64,000 nt of DNA from Ideonella oryzae (lineage in GTDB: Bacteria; Pseudomonadota; Gammaproteobacteria; Burkholderiales; Burkholderiaceae_C), in contig NZ_JAMXMC010000001.1 of assembly GCF_024055665.1 (NCBI RefSeq), positions 124,001 through 188,000 on the forward strand. The letters are read 5' to 3'. Made by a program: the position numbers and the translations under genes. Shown piece after piece: positions 41,956 to 52,200 of this stretch. Each line of letters begins with the position of its first letter. The first letter of the stretch is position 1. The notes beneath the pieces were generated by a model. It saw nothing but the letters and a program-made list of their open reading frames with translations. It ran no database searches and was not told the origin of the DNA.

Positions 41956-44900
41956 GTGCGTTCTCCGCATCCCTCCGCCTCCCCTTCCCCCAAAGGCCTG
42001 CCGCGCTGGCTGGAAAGACGGCCTTTTCTGGCTCTCAGCCTCCTGTGGGGCTTGCTGACGGCGCTGGCGCTTCAGCAGGGGGCGCAGTGGCAGAGGCAGC
42101 GGCTGGCGGAGTCGCTGGCCTCAGAGTCCCGCCTGGATGCCCAGATCCTGAGCAGCTGGGTCCAGGAGCGCAGCGCAGAACTCCGCTTCCTTCAGAGCAG
42201 CGCCTACATGGCTGAACTCAGCCAGAAGGTCAGGGAAGGCTCGCAGCCGGCCCATGAACTCCTGGTCAGCCGTATTCAGACCTTTGTGCGCCCCGACGGC
42301 GCAGATCGGGTCACCTTGGTCGACGACAGTGGCGCGCCATTGGCAATGGCACCGCCAATGGCGCCGGTGCCATTGCTGGGCCGGCCCGCGACACGAGCAC
42401 AAGCCACTGCAGGGGCTCGGGATGAGTCGCCTCGCATGGGCTCTCCTTCCCTGGATGCGCAGGGGCTGGACATTGTGGTTCCCCTGGCCAAGTCGGGGGA
42501 TCCGCCACAGACCTATGCGGTGTTGCATGTGCCTTTTCAGCGCCGCATATCCGATCTGCTGCAGGAACGGATCCAGGCCCGGCAGGACCAGATTCTTCGC
42601 ATCTGGTGGCAGACGGAGCCCCCCGGCTGGCTGAACGTCACGCTGGGCGCCAGTCCCGGCCCTGCGGTGGCTGCCCAGGCATTGCCGGAAGGCGATCTGG
42701 GCGCACGCAGCCCATTGCGGGGCACCGACTGGTGGCTCACCGTGGACCCGGCGCCCGGTGCGCTGTGGCAGGCCAGCTGGCCCCTGGCCTTGGGCACATT
42801 GCTGTTGTCGGCATCGCTCTATGCGGTGATGGCGCTGGGCCGGCGCACGCTGCGCCAACAGTTCCAGCTGCAGACGGCCGCCCGCAGCGAGCGCACCCGC
42901 GAGCGCGAACTCCAGGAACTGGGCCTGTTGGCCGCCATCGCCCAGGCGGCCGCCGACCTCATCTTCGCCAAGGATCTGCAGGGGCGCTACTTCCTCTGGG
43001 AGCCCCGCGACCCCCATGCCCCCGGACCCCGCCCCACAGACGTGCTGGGCCATACCGACGCGGAGTTGTTCCCGCCGGACATTGCCCAGCAGCGCGCCCA
43101 GGAGGACAAGGAAGTCCTCCTCACCCAACAAGCCGTCCATTACGACCGAGGTGAGGCCGATGGCCGTCAGCTGCTGGTCACCAAGGGGCCCCTGCGCAAT
43201 GCCCAGGGACAGCTGATCGGCCTCTTTGGCGTGCTGCGCGATGTCAGTGAGGCCAGGCAGCTGCAGAGAGAGGCACGCGAGGAGTCCGCGCTGCGGCAGG
43301 CCCTGCTCACCAACGCCCACGATGGCATCGTGGTGCTGGACGACGAGGGGCGGGTCGTCGTCGCCAATCCCAGCTTTGCCGAACTGCTGGGCCGCAATCC
43401 AGAGGAAACCGCCCGCCTGCAGGCCTGGGACTGGGATGCCCAGTGGTCCCGCGAGGAACTGCTGAACAAGCTGCGCGACCAGACCCTCGGCAAGCGGCTT
43501 CTCGAAACGCGCTTCCTGCGGGCCGACGGCACCCGGGTGGACGTGGAAATCAGCTCCAGCCACATCACGCTGGGCGATCGGCACCTGGTGCTGTGCGACT
43601 GCCGGGACATCACCGAGCGCAAGCGCATCCAGGCTGAACTCGAACGCCACCGCCACCATCTCGAGCAGTTGGTGGTCGAACGCACCGAGGCGCTCCAGCG
43701 CGCCACCGAACAGCAGCTGCGCACGCTGCAGTTCAGCCAGGACGTGGCCGACAACATGCCCGGCGCAATGAGCTACTGGGACACCGACCTCGTCTGCCGC
43801 TTTGCCAACAAGGCCTATGCCCAGACCTTCGGGAGCACGCCGGACCAGCTGGTGGGGACCGCCATCCAACACACCGCCGTGCATGCCAGCTACCTGATGG
43901 CCCACCACCACGCGCAGGCCGCTCTGCAGGGACAAACGTGCGAGTTCGAGCAGGAGAGCCGGTCGGCCCAGGGTGACAAGATCTTCTGGTGTACCTACCA
44001 GCCCGACCTCCAGGGCGGCCAGGTGCGCGGCGTGTTCGTCGGCTTCCACGACATCACCGCCCGCAAGCAGGCCGAGGTGGCGCTGCAGCAGCTCAACCTG
44101 CAGCTGATGCAGGCGCGTGACCATGCCGAAGCCGCCAGCCGGGCCAAGAGTGCCTTCCTGGCCAACATGAGCCACGAAATCCGCACGCCGATGAACGCCA
44201 TCATCGGGCTGACCCACCTGCTGCAGCGTGAGGTGGCGGTGCCGGAACAGCGGGAGCGCCTGGGCAAGGTGGAGGGCGCCGCCCAGCACCTGCTGGGCGT
44301 GATCAGCGACATCCTGGACCTCTCGAAGATCGAGGCAGGCAAGATGACGCTGGACATCACCGACTTCGCGCTCGACGCCCTGCTCTCCCGCATCACCACG
44401 CTGGTGGCGGACAAGGTCCGCGCCAAGGGCATTGAGCTGGTCATCGACACCGACCACATGCCGCCGCGGTTGCGTGGGGACGCCACGCGCCTGTCACAGG
44501 CCATGCTCAACCTGCTCAACAACGCCGCCAAGTTCACCGAACATGGCGTCATCACCCTGCGCTGCACGCTGGTGGGAGAAGGCGGTGGGTGGCTCCAGGT
44601 CCTGTTCGAAGTGCAGGACACCGGCCCCGGCATCGCCGCGGACCAACAGGGGCAGCTCTTCCAGGCCTTCGAGCAGATCGACAACTCCAGCACCCGACGC
44701 CATGGCGGCACCGGGCTGGGCCTGGCCATCACCAAGCGACTGGCCGAGCTGATGGGCGGCACGGTCGGAGTCGACAGCCACCCCGGCCAGGGCAGCCGCT
44801 TCTGGTTCACCGCCCGCCTGCAGATGTCCGCTGCCCCCGCAGAGCGGGCCCGGGCCGCACTGCTGTCTGGCCGCCGGGTGCTGATGGCCGACGACCTGCC

Positions 44901-45720
44901 CGAGGCGCGCCAGGCCCTGGGTGACATGCTGCGCCAGATGGGCCTGGACGTGCAGGAGGCCCTGGACGGGGGCGACGCCGTCGCACGCTGGCATGCGGCC
45001 CTGGACGACGGCCGGCCTTACGACTTCCTGGTGCTGGACGCGCTGATGCCCGGCATCGACGGCCTCGAGGCCCTGCGGCACATGCACCAGCGGGCCCCCA
45101 ACCATGTGCCCCCCACCCTGCTGGTGACGGCCAGCGACGACCCCAGCCTCTGGAACCAGGCCCGCGACGCCGGCTGCGCCGCGGTGCTGCTCAAGCCCGT
45201 CACGGCATCGGCCCTGCTCGATCACCTGGTGAGCCTGGCCTCCGCGCAGGGCGTCACGCTGGAGGAGATTGCACCCGACCCCGGCACGCAAGCCAACGAA
45301 GAGGCCCTCCGGGAGTACTGCGCCGGCGCCAGCATCCTGCTGGTGGAAGACAACCCGGTGAACCTGGAGGTGGCCACCGAACTGCTGCGCCATGCCGGCC
45401 TGCGGGTGGACACCGCGACCGACGGCGCCCTGGCCGTGCAGGCCGCGGCCGAGCGACCCTATGACCTGATCCTGATGGACATGCAGATGCCGGAGATGGA
45501 TGGCCTGCAGGCCACGCGCCGCATCCGTGCGCTCTCAGGCCATGTCCGCACTCCCATCATCGCGATGACGGCCAGCGCCTTTGCCGAGGACCGGGCCGCC
45601 TGTCTGGCCGCCGGCATGAACGACCACGTCGTCAAACCGGTGGAGCCTCGGGTGTTGCACGCCACGCTGCTGCGTTGGCTCGATCGGGCTCAGGCCTCCA
45701 CCCAGCCCTCCCAGGCGTAG
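41956..45720 (+). CDS. Hybrid sensor histidine kinase with three PAS and two receiver domains
   Basis: A 1254-residue membrane kinase. Transmembrane helices lie at about residues 23-42 and 274-294 with a roughly 230-residue periplasmic sensor between. Three PAS domains (about 325-435, 445-560, 590-710) lead to a HisKA domain with His740 in MSHEIRTP, an HATPase domain (GTGLGLAIT), and two receiver domains with phosphoacceptors Asp1028 (LVLDALMPG) and Asp1175 (LMDMQMPEMDG). There is no Hpt domain, so a separate one is needed; the REC-Hpt protein at 12.5 kb is a candidate only. The start is GTG at 41956. Its 3' end overlaps the convergent response-regulator gene by 31 bp. Confidence 0.93.
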   Translation: MRSPHPSASPSPKGLPRWLERRPFLALSLLWGLLTALALQQGAQWQRQRLAESLASESRLDAQILSSWVQERSAELRFLQSSAYMAELSQKVREGSQPAHELLVSRIQTFVRPDGADRVTLVDDSGAPLAMAPPMAPVPLLGRPATRAQATAGARDESPRMGSPSLDAQGLDIVVPLAKSGDPPQTYAVLHVPFQRRISDLLQERIQARQDQILRIWWQTEPPGWLNVTLGASPGPAVAAQALPEGDLGARSPLRGTDWWLTVDPAPGALWQASWPLALGTLLLSASLYAVMALGRRTLRQQFQLQTAARSERTRERELQELGLLAAIAQAAADLIFAKDLQGRYFLWEPRDPHAPGPRPTDVLGHTDAELFPPDIAQQRAQEDKEVLLTQQAVHYDRGEADGRQLLVTKGPLRNAQGQLIGLFGVLRDVSEARQLQREAREESALRQALLTNAHDGIVVLDDEGRVVVANPSFAELLGRNPEETARLQAWDWDAQWSREELLNKLRDQTLGKRLLETRFLRADGTRVDVEISSSHITLGDRHLVLCDCRDITERKRIQAELERHRHHLEQLVVERTEALQRATEQQLRTLQFSQDVADNMPGAMSYWDTDLVCRFANKAYAQTFGSTPDQLVGTAIQHTAVHASYLMAHHHAQAALQGQTCEFEQESRSAQGDKIFWCTYQPDLQGGQVRGVFVGFHDITARKQAEVALQQLNLQLMQARDHAEAASRAKSAFLANMSHEIRTPMNAIIGLTHLLQREVAVPEQRERLGKVEGAAQHLLGVISDILDLSKIEAGKMTLDITDFALDALLSRITTLVADKVRAKGIELVIDTDHMPPRLRGDATRLSQAMLNLLNNAAKFTEHGVITLRCTLVGEGGGWLQVLFEVQDTGPGIAADQQGQLFQAFEQIDNSSTRRHGGTGLGLAITKRLAELMGGTVGVDSHPGQGSRFWFTARLQMSAAPAERARAALLSGRRVLMADDLPEARQALGDMLRQMGLDVQEALDGGDAVARWHAALDDGRPYDFLVLDALMPGIDGLEALRHMHQRAPNHVPPTLLVTASDDPSLWNQARDAGCAAVLLKPVTASALLDHLVSLASAQGVTLEEIAPDPGTQANEEALREYCAGASILLVEDNPVNLEVATELLRHAGLRVDTATDGALAVQAAAERPYDLILMDMQMPEMDGLQATRRIRALSGHVRTPIIAMTASAFAEDRAACLAAGMNDHVVKPVEPRVLHATLLRWLDRAQASTQPSQA

Positions 45721-46418
45721 CCCACCCCATAGACCGAGCGGATGGGGTCACTGCCCGGCAGGGCGGCCTCCAGCTTGCGCCGCAGGTTGCGGATGTGGCT
45801 GTCCACGGCGCGGTCCGTCACCGCACGGCCATCTTCGTGCAGCACGTCCAGCAGTTGATCGCGCGAAAACACCCGCCCAGCGGAGCGCGCCAGGTGCCGC
45901 AGCAAGCGGAACTCGGCCGGCGTCAGGTCCAGCGCCGCACCCTGCCAGTGGGCGCGCAGCGCCTCGTCGTCGATGAGCAGGCCACCCGGCCCGGCCTCCG
46001 CCGCAGAAGGGCCCTGCCGGGCCTGGTCCCAGGCCTGTCTGCGCAGCTGGGCCTGCACACGGGCCACCACTTCCCTGGGGCGATAGGGCTTGCAGACATA
46101 GTCGTCGGCCCCCGCCTCCAGTCCGATCAGGCGCTCCACCTCCTCCACCCGGGCGGTCACCATGATCACCGGCACGCGGCTGAAGCCGCGCAGCTCACGG
46201 CACAGGCTCACCCCGTCCCGGCCAGGCAGCATCAGGTCCAGCAGGACCAGCACCGGCGGCCGCTGGCGGATGGCGTCCAGCACCAGGCGGCCATCGGCCA
46301 CGATCTCGGTGCCGAAGCCCGCGGCCCGCAGATAGTCCTGCAACACGGCCGCCAGCTTCGGCTCGTCCTCAACGATCAGGACCGTGCCAGGGGCAGCGAC
46401 GGATGCGACCTCTTCCAT
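45690..46418 (-). CDS. baeR: OmpR-family response regulator, BaeR-like
   Basis: A 242-residue regulator. The receiver domain has VEDEP near residue 17, the phosphoacceptor Asp in LLDLMLPGRDG and Lys in VCKPYRP. The C-terminal winged helix (about 145-240) includes LDLTPAEFRLLRHLA and VDSHIRNLRRKL. Its ATG overlaps the stop of the kinase gene upstream on the same strand. The pair is divergent from a MexAB-OprM-type pump, the arrangement of BaeSR with mdtABC, so envelope stress or efflux control is likely. Confidence 0.88.
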   Translation of the reverse strand: MEEVASVAAPGTVLIVEDEPKLAAVLQDYLRAAGFGTEIVADGRLVLDAIRQRPPVLVLLDLMLPGRDGVSLCRELRGFSRVPVIMVTARVEEVERLIGLEAGADDYVCKPYRPREVVARVQAQLRRQAWDQARQGPSAAEAGPGGLLIDDEALRAHWQGAALDLTPAEFRLLRHLARSAGRVFSRDQLLDVLHEDGRAVTDRAVDSHIRNLRRKLEAALPGSDPIRSVYGVGYAWEGWVEA

Positions 46419-47899
46419 CAGGGCACCTCGCTCGTGGAGGCCACGCGCGGCGGGTGCGGCGGATGCGGCAGGCGCGGCAGACTCAGGCGCACGCACACGC
46501 CGCCCAGGGGCGAAGGCAAGGCCTCGATCTGCCCGCCATGCGCCAGCGCGATGTTGCGGCAGATGGACAGGCCCAGGCCGGCGCCACCGGTGCCGCGGCT
46601 GCGCGAGCCCTCCACCCGGAACAGGCGCTCGAACAGGCGAGACAGTGCTTCCTCGGGCACGCCCGGGGGGGAATCGTGGATCTCCACCCACAGCACATCG
46701 GAGCGCGCCTCCAGCGAGACCTCTACCCGACCCGGCGCATCGGTATAGCGGTAGCTGTTGGCCAGCAGGTTGTCCAGCAGCTGCTGCAGCCGTCCCTCGT
46801 CGCCCTGCACCCGCCAGGCCTCGGCACCGGCCGGCAGGGGCAGCAGGCGCAGGTCCAGCCCGTGCTGCTCGAAGTGCCAGTGGTGTTCGGCCACCCGGCG
46901 TTCCAGGAAGTCGGCCAGGGCCACCGGGGCCATGCGGTAGCTCAGCGCGCCGGCATCGGACAGCGCCAGTTCATTGAGGTCGTTCACCAACTCGCCCAGG
47001 CGCTCCACCTCGCCGCGCAGCGAGGCCAGGGCCTGCGGCGTCACCGGACGGATGCCGTCGACCAGTGCATCCACCTCGCCCGAGAGCACGGCCAGTGGCG
47101 TGCGCAGTTCGTGCGAGACATCGGCCAGGAAGTCGCGCCGCAGCGCCTCGTGCCGGGCCAGGGTGTTGGCCAGGGCATTGAAGTCCTGCGCCAGCTGCCC
47201 CACCTCGTCGGGGCTGTCCACCTCGACCCGTGTGTCATAGGCCCCCGCGGCCAGACGGTGGGTGGCCGCGGCCACGCGACGCACTGGCGCCAGCAGCCGG
47301 CGCGACACCCACCAGGCGATCAGCGCCGCCAGCACGCCGGCCACCCCGGCGATCAGCAAACTGGCCTGGGCCTGCCGCCGCCCGAAGCGCACAGCACCGC
47401 CCTCGGTCACGCTCTGGAAGGGCGCCAGCACCAGCCAGCCCACCGTGCGCCCGTTCACCTGCACCGGCAGGCGCTGCATGCCCGGCACCTGGTAGCGAAA
47501 GCCCGCCACCCACTGGTTCTGGCTGTCCACCACGCCCAGGCGCACCGAGGCGCCCGTCAGGTCCGAGGTGGGCGGCACGCCCTGCAGCGGGTCCACATCG
47601 GCGGGCAGTTCCTCACCGGCCACCGGCCGCAGCAGGTGGAACCAGCGCCGCGGCTCCTCGCGCAGAAAGTCCCAGCTGCCATGCTCGGCATAGGCCCGCT
47701 CCAGCCGCGGCCCCACATAGGCCATGCGCTCAGCCGCCACGTCGTTCAGGTAGCCCAGGAATTCGCGGCTGAAATTCCAGTGCGTGGCCATGCCCACCAG
47801 GGCCGACACCAGGATGCCGGTGCCGAACACCGCCAGAAAGATCCGCACCGACAGGCTGGTGCGCGGCACACGGCGCCGCCAGGAATGCAGAAAACGCAT
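46418..47899 (-). CDS. baeS: Sensor histidine kinase, BaeS-like
   Basis: A 493-residue membrane kinase. Helix 1 is at about residues 18-38; a periplasmic domain of about 125 residues includes WDFLREEPRRWFHLLRP; helix 2 is at about 170-190. HAMP (about 192-245), HisKA with DVSHELRTP, and HATPase with GTGGAGLGLSI follow. ATG at 47899 was chosen because it places the basic leader just before helix 1. An ATG at 47992 has a better GAGGA site and would add 31 residues, reaching into the divergent promoter region. Confidence 0.88.
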   Translation of the reverse strand: MRFLHSWRRRVPRTSLSVRIFLAVFGTGILVSALVGMATHWNFSREFLGYLNDVAAERMAYVGPRLERAYAEHGSWDFLREEPRRWFHLLRPVAGEELPADVDPLQGVPPTSDLTGASVRLGVVDSQNQWVAGFRYQVPGMQRLPVQVNGRTVGWLVLAPFQSVTEGGAVRFGRRQAQASLLIAGVAGVLAALIAWWVSRRLLAPVRRVAAATHRLAAGAYDTRVEVDSPDEVGQLAQDFNALANTLARHEALRRDFLADVSHELRTPLAVLSGEVDALVDGIRPVTPQALASLRGEVERLGELVNDLNELALSDAGALSYRMAPVALADFLERRVAEHHWHFEQHGLDLRLLPLPAGAEAWRVQGDEGRLQQLLDNLLANSYRYTDAPGRVEVSLEARSDVLWVEIHDSPPGVPEEALSRLFERLFRVEGSRSRGTGGAGLGLSICRNIALAHGGQIEALPSPLGGVCVRLSLPRLPHPPHPPRVASTSEVP

Positions 47900-48026
47900 G
47901 CCCGGATTGGGCCAAAGCCGGGCCCGTCCGGCAAGCCCATCCGAGCCGGCCTGCTGGTTCCTCGTTTTTTCTGCACATTCGGGGGTCAGCATCGGTCCAT
48001 CCTCATCCAAGTTGTCTGCCGCCGTG

Positions 48027-49229
48027 ATGGATCACCGCCTCCAACGCACACCCCTGGCGTTCGCCGCCGCTGCCGCCCTGCTGTGCCTGGGCCTCGGGCT
48101 GTCTGCCTGCTCCTCCAAGTCCGCCGAGGCCCCCACGGCTCCGGCCACCGATGTGGGTGTGTTCACTGTCAGTGCCCAATCGCTGCCCCTCAAAAGCGAG
48201 CTGCCCGGGCGCACCGTGGCCCTGCAGTCGGCCGAGATCCGCCCCCAGGTGAGCGGCATCGTCCAGAAGCGCCTGTTCACCGAGGGCAGCGAAGTCCAGG
48301 CCGGACAGCCGCTCTACCAGCTGGACGCGGCCTCCTATGACGCCGCGGTGCGCAGCGCCGAGGCCGCCGTGGCCAAGGCCCAGGCCACGCTGGCCGCCGC
48401 CCGCCTGAGCGCCCAACGCCAGCAGGCGCTGCGGGCCGCCGATGCGAGCAGCCAGCAGGCACTGGAAGATGCCCAGGCCGCACTGAAGGAAGACGAGGCG
48501 GCCCTGCTCTCGGCCCAGGCGACGCTGACCAGCGCCCGCATCGACCTGGCCCGCACCCGCATCACCTCGCCCATCGCCGGCCGGGTGGACACCTCCAGCG
48601 TCACCGAAGGCGCCCTGGTGACCGCCAGCCAGACCACGGCCCTGACCACCGTGCAGCGGCTGGATCCGATCAACGTCGACATCCCGCAGAGCAGCGTGGA
48701 CCTGCTCAAGCTGCGCCAGCAGCTCGGCCAGGGCGGCCTGAAGGACGGCAGCGCCCGCATCCAGCTGGTGCTGGAAGACGGCAGCACCTACGCCCACGAG
48801 GGCACGCTCAAGGTCAACGGCGTGGCGGTCAACACCAGCACCGGCGCGGTGACGCTGCGGGCCACCGTGCCCAACCCCGAGCATGTGCTGCTGCCCGGCA
48901 TGTATGTGCGCGCGGTGCTGACCCAGGCGGTCGACCCGGCCGCCCTGCTGGTGCCGCAGGCCGGCGTGCAGCGCAATGCCTCCGGCGCGGCCAGCGCCCT
49001 GGTGGTGGGCGCCGACGGCAAGGTCGAGCAGCGCCCGGTCACGGTGGCCCAGGCCATCGGCAACCAGTGGCGCGTCACCCAGGGCCTGCAGGCCGGGGAC
49101 CGCGTCATCGTCGAAGGCGTGGCCAAGGTGCGGCCGAGCCAGGTGGTGCACGCGGTGCCCGCCGCCCTGGGCGCCTCGGCGCCGGTGGCGGCCTCCGCAG
49201 CGTCGGCGGCCTCGGCGGCCAGCCGCTGA
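48027..49229 (+). CDS. RND efflux periplasmic adaptor lipoprotein, MexA/AcrA type
   Basis: A 400-residue membrane fusion protein. It is a lipoprotein, with a lipobox LSAC (Cys28) after a hydrophobic signal. The lipoyl-like segment VALQSAEIRPQVSGIV, the alpha-hairpin coiled coil (about residues 95-165, LAAARLSAQRQQALRAADAS) and the beta-barrel domain (LVTASQTTALTTVQRLDPI) are in family order. It links the inner-membrane pump to the outer-membrane channel. First gene of a three-gene operon divergent from the BaeSR-like pair. The Ala/Ser-rich C-terminal tail is unusual but short. Confidence 0.95.
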   Translation: MDHRLQRTPLAFAAAAALLCLGLGLSACSSKSAEAPTAPATDVGVFTVSAQSLPLKSELPGRTVALQSAEIRPQVSGIVQKRLFTEGSEVQAGQPLYQLDAASYDAAVRSAEAAVAKAQATLAAARLSAQRQQALRAADASSQQALEDAQAALKEDEAALLSAQATLTSARIDLARTRITSPIAGRVDTSSVTEGALVTASQTTALTTVQRLDPINVDIPQSSVDLLKLRQQLGQGGLKDGSARIQLVLEDGSTYAHEGTLKVNGVAVNTSTGAVTLRATVPNPEHVLLPGMYVRAVLTQAVDPAALLVPQAGVQRNASGAASALVVGADGKVEQRPVTVAQAIGNQWRVTQGLQAGDRVIVEGVAKVRPSQVVHAVPAALGASAPVAASAASAASAASR

Positions 49230-49241
49230 GCGGGAGCGGCC

Positions 49242-52200
49242 ATGGCCAAGTTCTTCATCGACCGGCCCATCTTTGCCTGGGTCCTTGCCATCCTGATCAT
49301 GCTGGCCGGCGCGCTGTCCATTCTGGATCTGCCGCTGGAACAGTACCCCGACATCGCCCCGGTGCGCGTGTCGGTCAACGCCACCTACACCGGCGCCAAC
49401 GCGCAGACGGTGGAGGACTCGGTCACCCAGGTGATCGAACAGAACATGAAGGGCCTGGACGGGTTGCAGAGCATGCAGTCCACCTCCAGCTCCACCGGCG
49501 GCGCCAGCGTCACGCTGAGCTTCATCGCGGGCACCAACCCCGACGTGGCGCAGATGCAGGTGCAGAACAAGGTCCAGCAAGCCCTCACCCGCCTGCCCCA
49601 GGTGGTGCAGAGCCAGGGCGTGACGGTCACCAAGTCCGGCACCGACTTCCTGCTGATCGCCAACTTCGTCTCCGACGACCCCGCGGTCACCGCCTCCGAC
49701 CTGGGCGACTACGTCTCCACCAGCCTGGTGGACACGCTCAGCCGCATCGACGGCGTGGGCGACGTGACCACGCTGGGCTCGGGCTACGCCATGCGCATCT
49801 GGCTGGACCCGGCCAAGATGCAGAAGTACGCGCTGATGCCCTCGGACATCACCAGCGCGTTGGAATCACAGAACACCCAGGTCTCTGCCGGCCAGCTGGG
49901 CGCCCTGCCGGCCGTGCCCGGCCAGCAGATCAACGCCGTGGTCTCGGCCCGCAGCAAGCTGCGCACGGTCGAGCAGTTCCAGAACGTGGTGGTCAAGTCG
50001 GCCACCGACGGCGCGCTGGTGCACCTGGGCGACGTGGCCCGCGTGGAGCTGGGCAGCGACAGCTACACCTTCCAGACCCGCTACAACGGCCGCCCGGCCG
50101 CCGGCGTGGGCATCAAGCTGGCCTCGGGCGCCAACGCCCTGGGCGTGGCCAAGGCGGTCAAGGCCAAGCTGGCCGAGCTGGCGCCCTTCTTCCCCAACCA
50201 GATCCACTACAGCATCGGCTACGACACCACGCCCTTCGTCACCATCTCGGTGGAAGAGGTGGTCAAGACCCTGGCTGAGGCGATGGTGCTGGTGGTGATC
50301 GTGATGGTGCTGTTCATGCAGAACCTGCGCGCCACCCTGATCCCGGCCATCGCCGTGCCGGTGGTGCTGCTGGGCACCTTCGGCGTGCTGGCCGCCTTCG
50401 GCTACTCGATCAACACGCTCACCCTCTTCGGCATGGTGCTGGCCATCGGCCTGCTGGTGGACGACGCCATCGTGGTGGTGGAGAACGTGGAACGGCTGAT
50501 GCGCGAGGAAGGCCTGTCACCCCGGGACGCCACCCGCAAGAGCATGGGTGAAATCACCGGCGCGCTGATCGGCATCTCCCTGGTGCTGTCGGCCGTGTTC
50601 ATCCCCATGGCCTTCTTCGGTGGCTCCACCGGCGTGATTTACCGCCAGTTCTCGATCACCATCGTCTCGTCCATGGTGCTGAGCGTGCTGATGGCCCTAA
50701 GCCTGACGCCCGCCCTGTGCGCCTCGCTGCTGCGCCACCACGCCGCGGCCGGCCTGGACGAGGAAGCCAAGACCGGCCCCCGCCACGGGCCGGTGGGCCG
50801 CTTCTTCGCCGCCTTCAACCGCGGCTTCCAGCGCTTCACCCAGCGCTACCAGGACTTCATGCGCCGCACGCTGGGCCGCACCGGCCGCATGATGGTGATC
50901 TACGGCCTGATCGTGGCCGCGCTGGGCGTGAGCTTCGTGCGCCTGCCCACCTCCTTCCTGCCGGACGAAGACCAGGGCCTGCTGATGGCCATGGTGCAGC
51001 TGCCCGCCGGGGCCTCGGCCGAGCGCACCCGCGCCGCGCTGGGACAGGTGGAGGACTACCTGAAGGCCCAGCCCGAGGTGGGCAGCACCATCTCGCTGAT
51101 CGGCATGAGCGGCGACCAGGCCAGCGGCAACCTGTACGTGCGGCTCCAGGACTGGTCGCAGCGCAAGGGCCGAGGCCAGGACGCCGCCGCGCTGGCCGGA
51201 CGCTTCACCAAGGACCTCTCCGGCATCCGGGACGCACGCATCTTCTTCATGCTGCCACCCGCGGTGCGCGGCCTGGGCAGCAGCGCCGGCTTCACGGTGG
51301 AGCTGGAAGACCTGGGCGGCCTGGGCCACGACGCCCTGCTGGCCGCACGCGACCAGTTCCTGGCCGCAGCCCGCAAGAGCCCGCTGCTGACCCAGGTGCG
51401 GCCCAGCGGCCTGGACGACACCGCCCAGCTGCAGATCAGCGTGGACGACAGCAAGGCCGCCGCGCAGGGCCTGTCCACCGCCAACGTCAACGACACCCTG
51501 TCGGTGGCCCTGGGCGGCACCTATGTCAACGACTTCATCAACAAGTCGCGGGTCAAGAAGGTCTACATGCAGGGTGATGCGGCCTACCGCATGCAGCCCG
51601 AAGACCTGAACCACTGGTACGTGCGCAACAGCGCGGGCGACATGGTGCCCTTCAGCGCCTTCGCCAGCGCCAGCTGGGGCAGCGGCCCGGCCAAGCTGGA
51701 GCGCTACAGCGGCATGTCCTCCTTCGAGATCGTGGGCTCGCCCGCCACGGGCGTGAGCACCGGCACCGCCATGGCCGAGGTGGAGAAGATCGCCGCCACC
51801 CTGCCCACCGGCATCACCTACGAATGGGCAGGCCAGAGCTTCCAGGAACGCCTCTCCGGCTCGCAGGCCCCGGCGCTCTACGCCCTGTCCATCCTGTTCG
51901 TCTTCCTCTGCCTGGCCGCCCTGTACGAGAGCTGGTCGGTGCCCTTCTCCGTCATGCTGGTGGTGCCGCTGGGCGTCATCGGCGCGGTGCTGGCCACTGG
52001 GCTGGCCGGCCTGTCCAACGACGTCTACTTCCAGATCGGCCTGCTGACCACCGTCGGCCTGTCCGCCAAGAACGCCATCCTGATCGTGGAGTTCGCGCAG
52101 AAGCTCTATGACGAGGGCATGGACCTGATGGAGGCCACGCTGCAGGCCATCAAGCTGCGGCTGCGGCCCATCGTCATGACCTCGCTGGCCTTCGGCTTCG

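Noticed and set aside
46403..48340. Plus-strand open frame of 645 codons opposite the BaeS-like kinase
   Set aside because: His/Gln/Arg-rich low-complexity translation, antisense to a kinase with complete HAMP, HisKA and HATPase motifs.
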